Below, in pieces: positions 11,263-23,799 of a stretch of 64,000 nucleotides of DNA. Every line of letters begins with the position of its first letter. The stretch's first letter is position 1. This DNA comes from Epiperipatus broadwayi. Taxonomy: Eukaryota > Onychophora > Udeonychophora > Euonychophora > Peripatidae. The notes below the pieces were generated by a model that was given only the letters and a program-made list of their open reading frames with translations, searched no databases and had not been told where the DNA came from. Location of the stretch: positions 1-64,000 of the forward strand of contig JAQFVV010013082.1 in NCBI GenBank assembly GCA_028023455.1, given 5' to 3'. Made by a program: the position numbers and the translations under genes.

Positions 11263-11289
11263 TTAAGTATATGAGGAAGAATATATATA

Positions 11290-12200
11290 TTTTAACTATT
11301 TAAAACTATTTCATGTCAAACTTCTAAAGTGAATTTATAAAAACTTATGTTTTTAATGTATCACAATTTTTTTCTCTCTTTGCATTTCATACATTTTTAA
11401 CAAAAAAGTTAAGAAATTTATAATTAAATTTAAAGGCATCAATTTTTGATGGTCAGAACAGAAAAATAATATTGTTTAATTTTATTATAAAACGACAGTG
11501 AAATCTAACATTTTAAGCATACGATTTATCTAATTCAATTAACTAAAAATGCCTGGCCGAAATTAATAATTAAATCGTTCACTCCCACATAAATTTAGTA
11601 TGAAAATAAAAACTGTTAAACAATTAATGATTTTAATTCTTTTTTTTTTACTTCTTTTGATAAAAATATGATATATATTTACGCTACGAAATAACTAGAT
11701 TTATAGTTATAAATTATTAGGATATACAGAAGATAAACCAAAAGCAAAAAAATTAATCAAATATTAAAGCTTTCTTTGATTTCATTGGATAAGCGGAGTC
11801 CATATAATTCTTTTTTTTATTACAGTACGATAAAATTAAATAGCCTACTACAGGGCGAAATCACTTCAATAGTTCCTTATATAAGAATACTGTGAAGAAA
11901 TTAGTATTACGCCTGCCAAAATCAAAATGTGAGTTTGAAATTCTTCTATATATGTTATAACAAATCATAGACAGATCTTTATATATTTGTATATGATATA
12001 TATTACACATCATATTATTGATTACCTAGCTCTTGGATATTTGGTGCGCCATCTATACGAAAAAACTCTAAACTTGATCAGAAACTAATTTTTTTTTTAA
12101 AGTTTAAAATAGCCTATATTCAAATATGAGTTAGTACTGTATTATAGTATATTTAATCATATTAATCGTTCATTAGATTAGAGATTATCTACTTAATGAA
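11290..12200. other. AT-rich non-coding stretch
   Basis: No coding frame or recognised repeat. Confidence 0.5.
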
Positions 12201-12204
12201 CAAA

Positions 12205-12655
12205 GTACTTTAAAAACTTGAGCTGAGTCATACCAATCTTCAGTAAGTAGAGCAACATACTACAGGGAGTCTTGAGCTAATATACCTACGAGAATCGCCC
12301 AGCACTTCTATCTTTATAAAAAGGCAAAACAAAAACGACAATATAAATCAATTTTCCTAGAGCATGAGTACAGGACACATGTTTTCCCCTTCTGTTATTA
12401 AGACCATCTAGAAGGAAGATCATTAGAGAGAAAGTTCAAGAAGGCATGGATTATTGCAAGAAACCAGGAATGAATTTTCTGTTCCTTTGTCAAAAAAATG
12501 AAACATCTGACTTTTATAATTTACATTTCTTATTGCAATAATTTGCATATTTTAGAAACTATATATTTAGCCTGCTCCCAGCATTGTTAGTTAATTAATT
12601 TTGCACTATGATTCTGGTGAGAAGTCACCGAAAGTTAATTCAGTCCTATTAAGTT
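12205..12655. repeat. Dispersed repeat, partner of 18400-18670
   Basis: 12477-12650 (CCTTTGTCAAAAAAATGAAA ... CTATTAAGTT) is the reverse complement of about 18470-18668. A short direct match, ACTTGAGCTGAGTCA, occurs at about 12216 and 18406. The full extent is unclear; it may be a decayed non-autonomous element with two rearranged copies. Confidence 0.6.
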
Positions 12656-12659
12656 AGAA

Positions 12660-15600
12660 TATATATATATTGTGCCCTTTTCTATAGATCAGTAATAGTT
12701 CATAACAGTCAATTACTAAAAAATTTAAATTTTAAAATATGTTCTTTTAATACATTAATTATAGTTTGTCGATTATATTTTTAAAGTACAATTTGAGGTT
12801 AAAGCAAATACGTAGTATATAAAATTATAGCGAATTATTTAAAAATAGTTATGTAAAGCTTAAAATATTGTTTCATATGGTTGTGAAATCTGGCCATATT
12901 AAATAACACAGCTATAAATATTAAAAGTATATTTAATAAATTCAATTTTAATAGTTTAAAACTGATAATTTATGCTATGTTTAGATTTATAATCATATTT
13001 AATAGTCAAAATTAATATAGTATATTTTTAAAATAAACTTTATGATGGTGAGAATTGTATTTAATTCTATATTTTCTGAATTATTCTTCCAAATTTTTTT
13101 ATAATTATTTTATATAATATAATAAGTGTATCAATTTTATTAGTCTAGGCAGAGAAATAGATTAAAAATTGTCTGTCAAAGTTATTAATCATGTGACTTT
13201 TAATGTATACTTTCACACACATGCTTGTTTGAATTAATAACAAGTTTAAAATATTTTAAAAGTTATATTATAGAATTGGTTGGAATTGTCACCTAGCATA
13301 AAATAATAATAAATATTAAGTTAACTATCGTATAACATGTTTAAATGATGTAATAAAGACAAATACATTCATAATATAAAAATTAAATATTTTATTTAAA
13401 TAAAAATAGATAAATTGAATATTAAGAAATGGAATAAGTTATTAAAAGTGTTTTAAAAGTTATTTTAAATGTTTAAATAGTTTTAATAAAATAATAATTT
13501 ATTTAAAAGTAATATTTTAAATAATATTTTTTAAATTTTATTACGTCATAATTTCAAATTTTGAAATTCAATTCTACTTGAAATTGAAAATATGTAAATT
13601 TGTTCTCAAGTTAAAGTAAGAATTAACCAATAGGAATAGATATTCTTACAGACTATAAATATGAATTGCATGGGGGTATAGGGGGAGATTAATAATGTAT
13701 TGAAACCAGAGAAAGGTAAATTATAGCTATCAAAGAGATAGTATTTTAAAATTATTATTTTAGTCAATTTTAGCACTCTCTCATAATTTATTTGCAAAAA
13801 CTAATTAATATTTTAAAAGTAACTTGCAAAAAAGAGAGTGTAAACTAAAAAATATTTTAATAATTTCGTTTAACATGCTTTGTTAAATTTTTTAAAGTTC
13901 CTTTATCAGTCATATTTTATCTAAAAATTTAACCTAAACTTCGCAATAAAAAATGGATATACTACGAAATAAAATGGATATAAGTTGTAATGCTGAAAAA
14001 ATATTTGAAATATTTATTGATACAGCTTTATTAATATTTCACCGAAGAACTGTTTTGGTACATAAAAACCACAGCTCGGACATCATATGGAGTCTAATGA
14101 AAAAATTGGAGACGCATTATTATTTAGATAAGTTTATCCAAGATTTATTTTTTAAATAGTAATAAGACAATTATATTTCATGAATTATTTTATATAATAT
14201 TATATCAAAAGGAGTAAAATGTTATATCCTTTCTGAAGGTAACATTTTTAAAAAATATTTTCAAGAATTTAAGAAAGAACCCAGGAGAATATGTTATAGA
14301 AGCGTTTTTGTTATTAAAATATCCGGTCTTAGAATTATTTAAAATGTATTTAAAAAAGATTTGTTTAAAAGTACTTGAAGTTTTTTTTTATTTTTATTTT
14401 TAAAAGAGATTTATAAAAAAAAATACCAAATGAAAGTTTAAATGTATCAAGAAGGAAACTTATATAAAAAAGTGAACATATAGTTGAATAAGAGATGGAT
14501 CCATGGAAATACAAATAGTACTTAAAAGTTTATCGAATATTTTTAAAATTAAATTAGATGGATTGATGCATCGGATACGCAGAGAATATTGGTAGAGAAG
14601 ATTAAGAAGCTTCACAGGATTAATTAATATTATAATTTAATAATTATCATCCTAAATACTAAAACCAAGAATTATTTTCTATAAATTTTACTAAATGGAT
14701 TAATAATTATTTTTATTTTAAACTTTAACGTGCTTGGAGGAGAACATTTTTAAAAACTCTAGAGAAAATAATAAACATTTTGGACTTATCAGGAACTATC
14801 ATCAAGAAAATATGTAATTATAGTTTTGATTCCTTTTATTTTGTTAACCTAGTTTAAATTAAATTTTTTATATAAGATTAGGAAAAACATAAAAACATAA
14901 ATTTATTAATATTAAAATTTTATAATATAACAATCTAATAATTTAGCTAAAAATATTTTAATATAAAGTGTATGGGTGTGAATTTTTTTTATATCTACAA
15001 TACTCAAGTGGATAAAGAAAGCCTACTGAACACGATGACTAGATAAAGGTTATTGGTAATAATAATAACTATTGATAATTTATAATGTATATATTTTTTG
15101 TTTTCTTTAGATCATCCATAAATTGGAAGAATGAAGTGTAAAAGTTTTTTACTTATATGTACCGCATTTCATACAACATTTTAAAAAACATTATGAGATA
15201 GGATTGATTTGAAAATATGCATACGACAATTTTTTTTTATTAGTGATATAATCCAACATAACAAATAATTATGTGATTCTTTTAAAATTTTCATGTTATT
15301 GGATATTCAAATATTGTCTAAGTAGATTGTATATGATTAGACATATAGAATAATGAAGTAAGCAGACTTTTCTTGTGGAACAGCTAGATTGTTTAACTAT
15401 TAATGAATTTTATTTATTGTTTTGTAAATGCAGATAGTTATTTATCGATGTAAGATGTGGAAAATCTTGAGAAATAATGTTGAGATAGTGGCTTGGAAGT
15501 ACTTAGTGAACAGGAAACCAAGATGATGTTTTAAGAAATAGGATGTTATAAGGAATGGAAATAATATTTAGTCTTTATGTGAATATCAGCATAGTTAACA

Positions 15601-17740
15601 AAGCCCTATGACTGATACACATTTTATTTGGACAGTGTTTATATTTCTTTAAATATTTGATGTTCTAATAAAGCTGAAGAAATAGCTTTAACATCGTCCC
15701 TATACTAGAGGATATTAGGCAGGTAAATGTCATACCTCTTGGCACTGTGCCATGATTTTGAGATATGTTAAGAGTAATACTCTAGCTTTCTTCCTTAATC
15801 CTATGCATTTGTTTTCGCTATCTTTATTTCATGTAACTGCATCATTCAGTAAGATATGTTTAAGAGAAATGATAAATAATTTAGAACTTAGGTTATGCTA
15901 TCGTTTTGTATAAGATTGGTTTATTTGCTTAGAAGGAATAGGACGTTATAACTTAAAATTGAAGATCCAAAGTATCCTAAGGAAAGAAAAGAATCATAGA
16001 ATATATTTTGAATTTTATTTCGGAAATGAAATATAAACTTTTTTAAATAGAGTATCTAAACAAAGATATTTTCTTTAAAGTGATAATAATTTTAAATGCT
16101 TTAGAATTATTTTTTTTAAAGAGAAAATACAATAGTACAAAGTAAATTATGTAAACAATATGCATAGTATATTTTTTGTTTATTGATTAACAGAAATATA
16201 TTGATGATTACACTTATATCATACTAAAGTAAGGCTTAAAGAAGAATATATTATGATTAGTAAACATTGTGTGATAAATACTAAAATCTAGTACTGAATT
16301 TTGGATAATAGTTTGTGTAACATCTTTGACTTTGCAAGATGAAATTTTTTTTAATATTTTGAGAAATCCATACTCATTATAAAATTTTGTTTTCTATAGA
16401 ATGTTTTCTAAGTATGAATTTTTTAAAATAAGATAGTTTAATAATATTAAGGATAAAATGCTCTTGCTAATAAAGTAGATAAATATATTTGTAATAAGTT
16501 AACCCTAATGAGAAACCAAATAGTAACATTTTTTTTTTTAAATTTTGTCCTAAATCTAAATAAAGATATAATTGAAATATAAATTATTTTTTTTATAACC
16601 CGGTAGATCAAACTGTAAAGTAAAAAAGTTAAGGATATCCACTGTAAATAGTGTAAATAAATTGTTTATTTGTTTGTTGTTAGTAATAAACTTTGTTAAA
16701 TTTTGTTATTTCAAAAATTTTGTGTCCGAGTTATTTATTTCTCCACATCGCTGCATGAAATCACAATATATGCATAATAATTGAAACAAATATATAATTT
16801 TGCACAAAAGATAAATAGAGAATTATTTTTAGAATTTTAAATATTTTATTGGTATTCATTATAATTAAATAATCATAATCTTACATTATTATATTGGTCA
16901 TAAATCAGTTATCACAATATTATATTAAATTATATGCTATCAGTTGCCACACATATTTTGTTTGTCAGATTATTAAAATGTTACCACATATTTATTATAT
17001 CATTACATGAAGATATAAGATCATATTATATTATTTTATTATTTTATTATGGTAATAAAAATATAATGAAAAGAAAAGATATCCAGTAGTAATTAAACAA
17101 TGAAGAATATTATTATTATTATTTATTATTATTAGTTTAAGTGTAGTAGATTATGACATAAAATCCCTTCTCATATTTTACTACCGTATTTTTAAATTAA
17201 CTTAGAATAAACTTTATGAACCTGAGATTATTTTATTGAGCTAGATTATTATTAAATAGAAGATTAAGATTTAATTATTAGTTTAGTCTTAGTGAGTAGA
17301 AGTTATTAAAGTCGTAAGAATACTATGAGTTTGTTATTTGAAATAGTAATAAAGGGGGGATAGTGTTCTTATGCCATTGAGGTAGTATCCTGTGGGATAT
17401 TGGATCAATGTAATCTATCTTGTCACCTGTATTTTCACTTCAAGTCTCATGAAAATATTAAATATTTATTTAATTTATTTTTATAAACTGAACCTTATTC
17501 GTATTTTAAATTTGAGCTAGTGAAATATTTTAATTTTAATGCTGAATATTTTAGTTATTAATTATTAACTGAGATAGAACCCGTTTTATTTTATATCATA
17601 TATTAACTGGAAGTGAGGATGCATGAGATTACAGGGTAGAATATGTATATATTAAAAATACCTTTTTATAGTGACTTGACTCATCTCAAATTCTTAGAGT
17701 ATTTCATTAGTCTATGGAAAGAATGTAGAAGTTAAATAAT
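12660..17740. other. 5 kb AT-rich non-coding stretch
   Basis: Extremely AT-rich. One 68-codon frame at 13953-14159 resembles nothing I recognise. 16640-16745 has AATAAA-type signals followed by a GTGTCCGAG segment that could be an old 3' end, and 17352-17360 has a G-run (AAAGGGGGGATAG) that could be a polypurine tract; neither is supported by a matching partner. No repeat family recognised. Confidence 0.45.
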
Positions 17741-17744
17741 TAAT

Positions 17745-18030
17745 GAATAAAGATATGTGTAAAAGATTGTGGTCTGGACCAACTGATGAGTTCTGGTTCA
17801 GCATAAAATGTGTAACTTTGGGATCATCATTTTCATGTCTTTAGTCATAGGTTTATGATTGTCTACCTCTTCAAGATGTTAAATGCAGATAGAAACCAGT
17901 CCCAACCTTGTGTGAGTGGTGTAATGAAAATTACACTACAGAAATATACTCATTGAATGGATAATCTCCAGTCTAATGAATGACTAATAAAAATTGTTAC
18001 TATACTTCCATTAAGTGGTATGTGTCAAAG
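17745..18030 (+). repeat. Repeat family U, copy
   Basis: ATATGTGTAAAAGATTGTGG, TGGACCAACTGATGAGTTCT, ATAGAAACCAGTC, ACCTTGTGTGAG and GAATGACTAATAAAAATTGT follow each other as in copies at 18095, 34130 and 62630. No coding capacity. The later part of the unit (GTGTAATGAAAATTACACTA) is itself a small hairpin. Confidence 0.75.
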
Positions 18031-18094
18031 TTGTGAGGGCAGTATGTTTGACACTTAGCAATTAATCTGTAGTTATTGGCTAGCTATATATACT

Positions 18095-18330
18095 AAACAA
18101 TGATAAAGATATTTGTAAGGGATTGTGATTTGGATGAACTGATGAATTCTGGTTCTGCAGGAATGTACTTTTTGGGAATCATACATATTTTTATGTATCT
18201 TTAGTCGTATATTTATAATTACACCTCTTTACATGGTCTTAAGTCCCTACCTTGCATGAGAATGTTGTAGTGAAAATTACACTTCAGAGATATCCATTCG
18301 TAGTTGTAAGTGGAAACTATTAACTATGAA
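18095..18330 (+). repeat. Repeat family U, copy
   Basis: A direct second copy of the preceding unit (TTGTAAGGGATTGTGATTTG, GATGAATTCTGGTTC, CCCTACCTTGCATGAG, TAGTGAAAATTACACTTCAG), diverged by point changes and small gaps. Confidence 0.7.
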
Positions 18331-18399
18331 AACAATTGCAATAACACTGATGGTTCTAATAACTTACAATCAGATAATTATTAATACTAATTTTATACT

Positions 18400-18670
18400 T
18401 CAAAAAAACTTGAGCTGAGTCAAGCCATTATGAAACAGTATAAACACATGAATATATTCTCACTTAATACCACTGAGTTAACTTTCAACAAATTCTCACT
18501 AGAATCATAGTGCAAAATAAATTAACTGTGCTGGGAGAAGGATGAATATATAGTTTATAAAATATGCAAATTATTGCAGCAAAAAATGTAAATTATAAAT
18601 GGCTATGCAAATCATTGAAGCAAGAAATTTAAATTATAAATGTCAGATGTTCCATTTTTTTTGACAAAGG
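18400..18670. repeat. Dispersed repeat, inverted partner of 12205-12655
   Basis: 18470-18668 read on the minus strand matches 12477-12650, including the GTCAAAAAAAATGGAACATC end and TTTGCACTATGATTCTAGTG near the other end. A local ~55 bp duplication (AAATGTAAATTATAAAT... / AAATTTAAATTATAAAT...) is present only in this copy. Confidence 0.6.
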
Positions 18671-20125
18671 GATGCAATAGCATATAATAGATTATAAATT
18701 ATCATACTGCTTTTATTGCATATATGTAGAAGCCGTTGGCCAGAAATAAATCTATATTTATATAACACATATAGCTATCACTTATGTAAAAGTGCATTCC
18801 AGTAAAAAGGTGATTGGTTCTTCCTGTCATATCTAAAATTAACACATGTGTTATGTAGTGACATAGTTTAGCTATTTGTTATAAATATTTTAGGTACTAG
18901 CATGTTGGACTTATAAATTAAGACATGAAATGTGAATAGTGTATTTTATGTGATTGTAGATCATTTTCAATGATATCCCTAACATCATGAAACCTTTCAA
19001 ATTATTTTAAAATATTATCATGACTGACAAAGTCACTGTTGCGGAGTCTGACTCATTCCCAATGTTTCAGTAGCAGTATGCTCAATTTAAAACAAAACTT
19101 AACATTAGCATATTATTTCAACATGGCCTAATGTATGAAACAGAAGCACATTTCATGTCACAATTCATGATTCAAAGATGCTAATAGTTTTACAATTTTT
19201 GTGGTAAATAGTTAAACTATGCTGTTAACACTTGCATTGGTTCAGAGATGGCATTACAAGCAGCTCCAGGTGGGAACCGATTGTATAAGTCCTATTTGTA
19301 TTCTCCATGGAGTAAAACTCTCTGTTTGAAAAGCATTTAGAAGAAATATTATGTCATATTTCATGGACAAAAGCAGCAAATTTTCCGAGAGAAGTCAATA
19401 AAGGACATTCATCCATTTCCTAATCAATATCATGTCCCAAAACTCAATAATACTTAAATCAGGTAAATCTAGATTTAAGATATGTACCAACATCTTCATG
19501 CTTCTCAGAGCAATAAATTACGTGAGTTAGATGCATTGGAACATTATAATCTCAGAAATAATATGACCATTGCCTGGATTGGTGTTTTCACTGATATAAA
19601 CCAAAACGATAGAATACTGTCATCTGGAATGTATCCACATAAAGTAATAATTGGAGAAAGAGAATATTATGATGTGACCTTATAAATTATTAACAGTTCA
19701 TTTACATTTCCAATTTTGAAAAAAGACTGTTTTTAATTATGCATCGTTAATAAATGACTAAAATAAACAAATCATGACTTCAATGATCATAAGGGGATAT
19801 TGTACCCTATACGTTATTGGCAAAGGCCATACCATGTGACAGTCTATTTTATAGTAAGCATATTAATATTCATCTGATTGATCAAATCTATTTAATAATT
19901 TACCAGACATCATGATATTCTACAAGACAAATTTTATATAGGGTTGCCTAAACACATAATCATATGCTGAATTGAAACTTCTTTCCAAATTCAGTTCCAA
20001 AATTACTTATTTACTGGTTGTGTTACTCATGAAAAAATCACATTTAGAAATATCCATATAAATATATTAAATAACCTCAATATTACCACATATTCTTTTA
20101 AATTCATATAAATAAAGATACAATA
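18670..20125. other. AT-rich stretch without recognised gene
   Basis: A 67-codon plus-strand frame at 19482-19685 (starting MYQHLHASQSNKLRELDAL) is less AT-biased than its surroundings but matches no family I know. Nothing else is recognised. Confidence 0.4.
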
Positions 20126-20127
20126 AA

Positions 20128-20220
20128 AGACAAATGACTCCCAAGATGCAGTTCGTGCTGAACCAGCACTCATCACTTGGTCCAGCTCACTATCTCTCAC
20201 ACATATCTTTATTATATGAA
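20128..20220 (-). repeat. Repeat family U, end fragment
   Basis: GAACCAGCACTCATCACTTG, GTCCAGCTCACTATCTCTCA and CACATATCTTTA are the reverse complement of the U unit start seen at 17760 and 34260. Confidence 0.65.
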
Positions 20221-20349
20221 AAATATTTATCTATCTCACAGTTTGCTGCAGAAATACAGTGTGGTGGCAGCACTTTGATGAAAGTTTGTGTTCTTTTTAA
20301 AATTGTGGGAAAATTATAATCATGATGTTAACAGAAATCCCAGTATTCA

Positions 20350-22260
20350 CTGCTGCTTTAAAATCACTTTTTAATGGCATATGTCATGTTGGAATCCGAT
20401 AAAATTTGAATTTTTTATGACTTTTTTTTTGTTTTTAGATTCATTTAATTTTTTGCTCAGTTTACTAGTTTTCATGGGGAAGATAATGGCAGAAATTTTT
20501 AAACAGCTAAAGAGCCTACTAAAATGGATTAAAAAGGCACCAATAATTACCATTTCAAGGTCTTTGAAATGTAATCAGAATATCAGGTCATATTTAAAAT
20601 TTTTATTTTTATTTAAAAATTATTTGATAAATGGAAATTATTTGATAAATGAGTGTATTGGTGTCTGTATAATATATAAATTATATAATATTAAATTATT
20701 TATGTTCTTTATTATATGTATATAAATTTCTTCAAATATAACAAAAGTAGTTTATGTAATTTTGGGTCTCTGATCTACGTTTGGACAATCTTATTTTCTA
20801 GACGTGGTGATTCTCAAAAGCTTTAATAATTTATGCTATGTTTATTACTATATTTATATTACTGTCTTTGTGTTCGCAATTGTAGGTTTGTGTTTATATA
20901 ACAAATAATGTCTATATATATAAAATTAAGGTATTGTGAAGCAGTACAATGTAAATTTTAGGACTAATTATCAAATATAAAGAAATTTTGCAGTCGACAA
21001 AGCAATCACGAAATTTACTGGGCATAGTACCATGTGAAAATATAAACACTTAAACCCATTAAAGAGAGATTTCAAATGGTGTGTGTGTAGATAACCACAA
21101 CAGTTATGTATATACAACATTAAATTGTATGCAGGTAAAGAATCAAATTCTGATTCTTGCCTATGCCTTGGTATTCATGCTGTGGAGTCAATAGTTTTGT
21201 CACCTCTTGCATTACATTATTTTCAAGTCTATAGCTAGAAAATGAGCTATATGCAAATAAATTATATATCTGTGGGATAATAAATCTAACAAGATAGCAT
21301 CATTTGGTGTGAATAAAGAATATGAACATTACTGATGTACACAAAAATATAAAATGAAGAGATGAAACTCATTTTATCAGTAATACATACAGTAACCTAC
21401 AATTTCTAGTTTTAGATCAACAAGAAGCCGATTGATATGATGACAAATGTGTATCCACTTTCTGGAAATGATTTGTTTTGTATCTTTTATTAGGATGGAA
21501 CTTTTTCTTACAGACAACATTAAAATTTGTCAACTTCTTTGGGGTACAAGATAAAAAAGAATTCTTATGCTAATACCTTTGGAGATTCTGAAGCTATGCA
21601 TTATCTCAAGTAATCAGTATTATATATGATTTGAAATATAATTTTGTGAGGAATACAAAGTAATTATCAATGAAGATGTAATTTAAACTTACTTAATGAT
21701 AAATTAGAAATTATGAATAAATAATAAAGTAATAATTATGTTGGATGTTGAAATTTCTTTTTTCCCTTATTTTTTAATGGTAATCAGTATTTGTCTTAGC
21801 CTCACCACTTTCCTGTCTTTTTGTAGTTTATATCAATGTAAAGCTTTTTGCTCTAACCTTATTAAAACTGAAGTTATTGTGAAAATTGTGTCTCAATCTG
21901 TAAAAATTCAATATGGCACCAAGGGTAATGAACTAGCTATATTAAATAATTAATAATAGTCATCAATTTATTTAAATAGGATGGTGTCAAAGATGTGGGT
22001 TGAGTTAATTTTACACTTGTAATTGAAAATGCAATAGGAATAACTACTATTCAAAACTTGTTTACTTAATAGACTTTTACTAAAATAATATATATTTTTA
22101 ATGATTAATCTCTTCCTTCATCAATATACTTGCATACTTTTGTACGATTTATTATATATAATGTAAGTATATACTCTAAACATTGCTATCAGCAAGGTAT
22201 TTTTTAAATATATAAAGAAAAATAAACTTTCAAGTTAAACAATAAGAAAATAAATACACC
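20350..22260. other. AT-rich non-coding stretch
   Basis: Open frames at 20381-20725 and 21738-21953 are lysine-, phenylalanine- and isoleucine-rich, as expected by chance in AT-rich DNA. No repeat family recognised. Confidence 0.45.
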
Positions 22261-22264
22261 CATA

Positions 22265-23792
22265 TATATACATATGACAATAGATGGCATTCTACCAAAA
22301 ACACGGTCAAGCATAGTTTTTTGTTTACATAAACGTCAGAGCAAGCATTCACTATCTCTAACTTTAATTTCCACCTTCAGATTATGATTTCAAGCTATTT
22401 GCTATCGTCAGTGAAGGACAGGAATAAGAAAATAGATCTAAACACAAACTCTGAGCATTTATGAAACAGTTTCTATTCAGCTTGCAAGCATGAATCTTTT
22501 AGACATGTAATGTCTTCAAACTCAGCATAGCAAGCCAGATAGCTACATGGGTCTGATCTCAGTTCAGCATCACCACATAGTAGAAGCCTCTGTAATATAT
22601 ATCATTGCAAGAAAGACCTCAAAGGTACATTTATGAAAAACAAAAAAAAACACAAATTAAAACTTGCTAACGCTTGTATTTATGACAATAGATGGTGTTC
22701 TACCAAAAACACCATCAAGCATAGTTTTTTGTTTACATAAACATCAGAGCAAACATTCACTATCTCTAACTTTAATTTCCACCTTCAGATCATGATTTCA
22801 AGCTATTTGCTATTGTCAGTGAAGGACAGGAATAAGAAAATAGATCTAAACACAAACTCTGAGTGTTTATGAAACAGTTTCTATTCAGCTTGCAAGCGTG
22901 AATCTTTTCGACACATAATGTCTTCAAACTCAGCATAGCAAGCCAGATAGCTACATGGGTCTGATCTCAGTTCAGCATCACCACATAGTAGAAACCTCTG
23001 CAATATATATCATTGCAAGAAAGACCTCAAAGGTACATTTATGAAAAACAAAAAAGCACAAGTTAAAACATGTAGCTATCTGGCTTGCTATGCTGAGTTT
23101 GAAGACATTACATGTCTAAAAGATTCACACTTGCAAGCTGAATAGAAACTGTTTCATAAACGCTCAGAGTTTGTGTTTAGATCTATTTTTTTTATTCCTG
23201 TCCTTCACTGACGATAGCAAATAGCTTGAAATCATGATCTGAAGGTGGAAATTAAAGTTAGAGATAGTGAATGCTTGCTCTGATGTTTATGTAAACAAAA
23301 AACTATGCTTGATGGTGTTTTTGGTAGAATGCCATCTATTGTCATAAATACACGTGTTAGCAAGTTTTAACTTGTTTTTTTGTTTTTCATAAATGTATCT
23401 TTGAGGTCTTTCTTGCAATGATATATATTGCAGAGGCTTCTACTATGTGGTGATGCTGAACTGAGATCAGACCCATGTAGCTATCTGGCTTGCTATACTG
23501 AGTTTGAAGACATTACATGTCTAAAAGATTCATGCTTGCAAGCTGAATAGAAATTGTTTCATAATCGCTCAGAGTTTGTGTGGCATTTTCTTATTCCTGT
23601 CCTTCACTGACGATAGAAAATAGCTTGAAATCATGATCTGACGGTGGAAATTAAAGTTAGAGATAGTGAATGCTTGCTCTGACGTTTATGTAAACAAAAA
23701 ACTAGGCTTGACGGTGTTTTTGGTAGAACGCCATCTATTGTCATAAATACAAGCGTTAGCAAGTTTTAACTTGTTTCTTTGTTTTTCATATA
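22265..23792. mobile_element. 1.5 kb compound palindrome, family P
   Basis: Two direct copies of a ~410 bp unit (A about 22267-22680, B about 22681-23065) are followed by two inverted copies (C about 23070-23342, 5'-trimmed; D about 23343-23748) and the start of a third inverted copy to 23792. The unit begins TATGACAATAGATGGC, contains TTTTTTGTTTACATAAACGT, GCTATTTGCTATCGTCAGTG, AACAGTTTCTATTCAGCTTG, TAATGTCTTCAAACTCAGC and CATGGGTCTGATCTCAGTTC, and ends CTTGCTAACGCTTGTATTTA. Copies differ by only a few percent by eye. No coding frame. The transcript would fold into a long double-stranded hairpin. A related palindrome lies at 43577-44301 and a solo unit at 8465-8740. Confidence 0.85.
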
Positions 23793-23799
23793 TATATAT

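Noticed and set aside
16640-17420. LTR retrotransposon ends (AATAAA segment and G-run purine tract)
   Set aside because: No matching second LTR, primer-binding site or gag-pol remnant could be found around them.
19482-19685. 67-codon frame as a host gene exon
   Set aside because: No recognised domain, no convincing splice sites, no conserved repeat partner; kept only as a note in the stretch description.
22265-23792. Helitron or hAT element
   Set aside because: No CTRR end with a 3' hairpin, no terminal motif or 8 bp target duplication visible, and no transposase or helicase frame.
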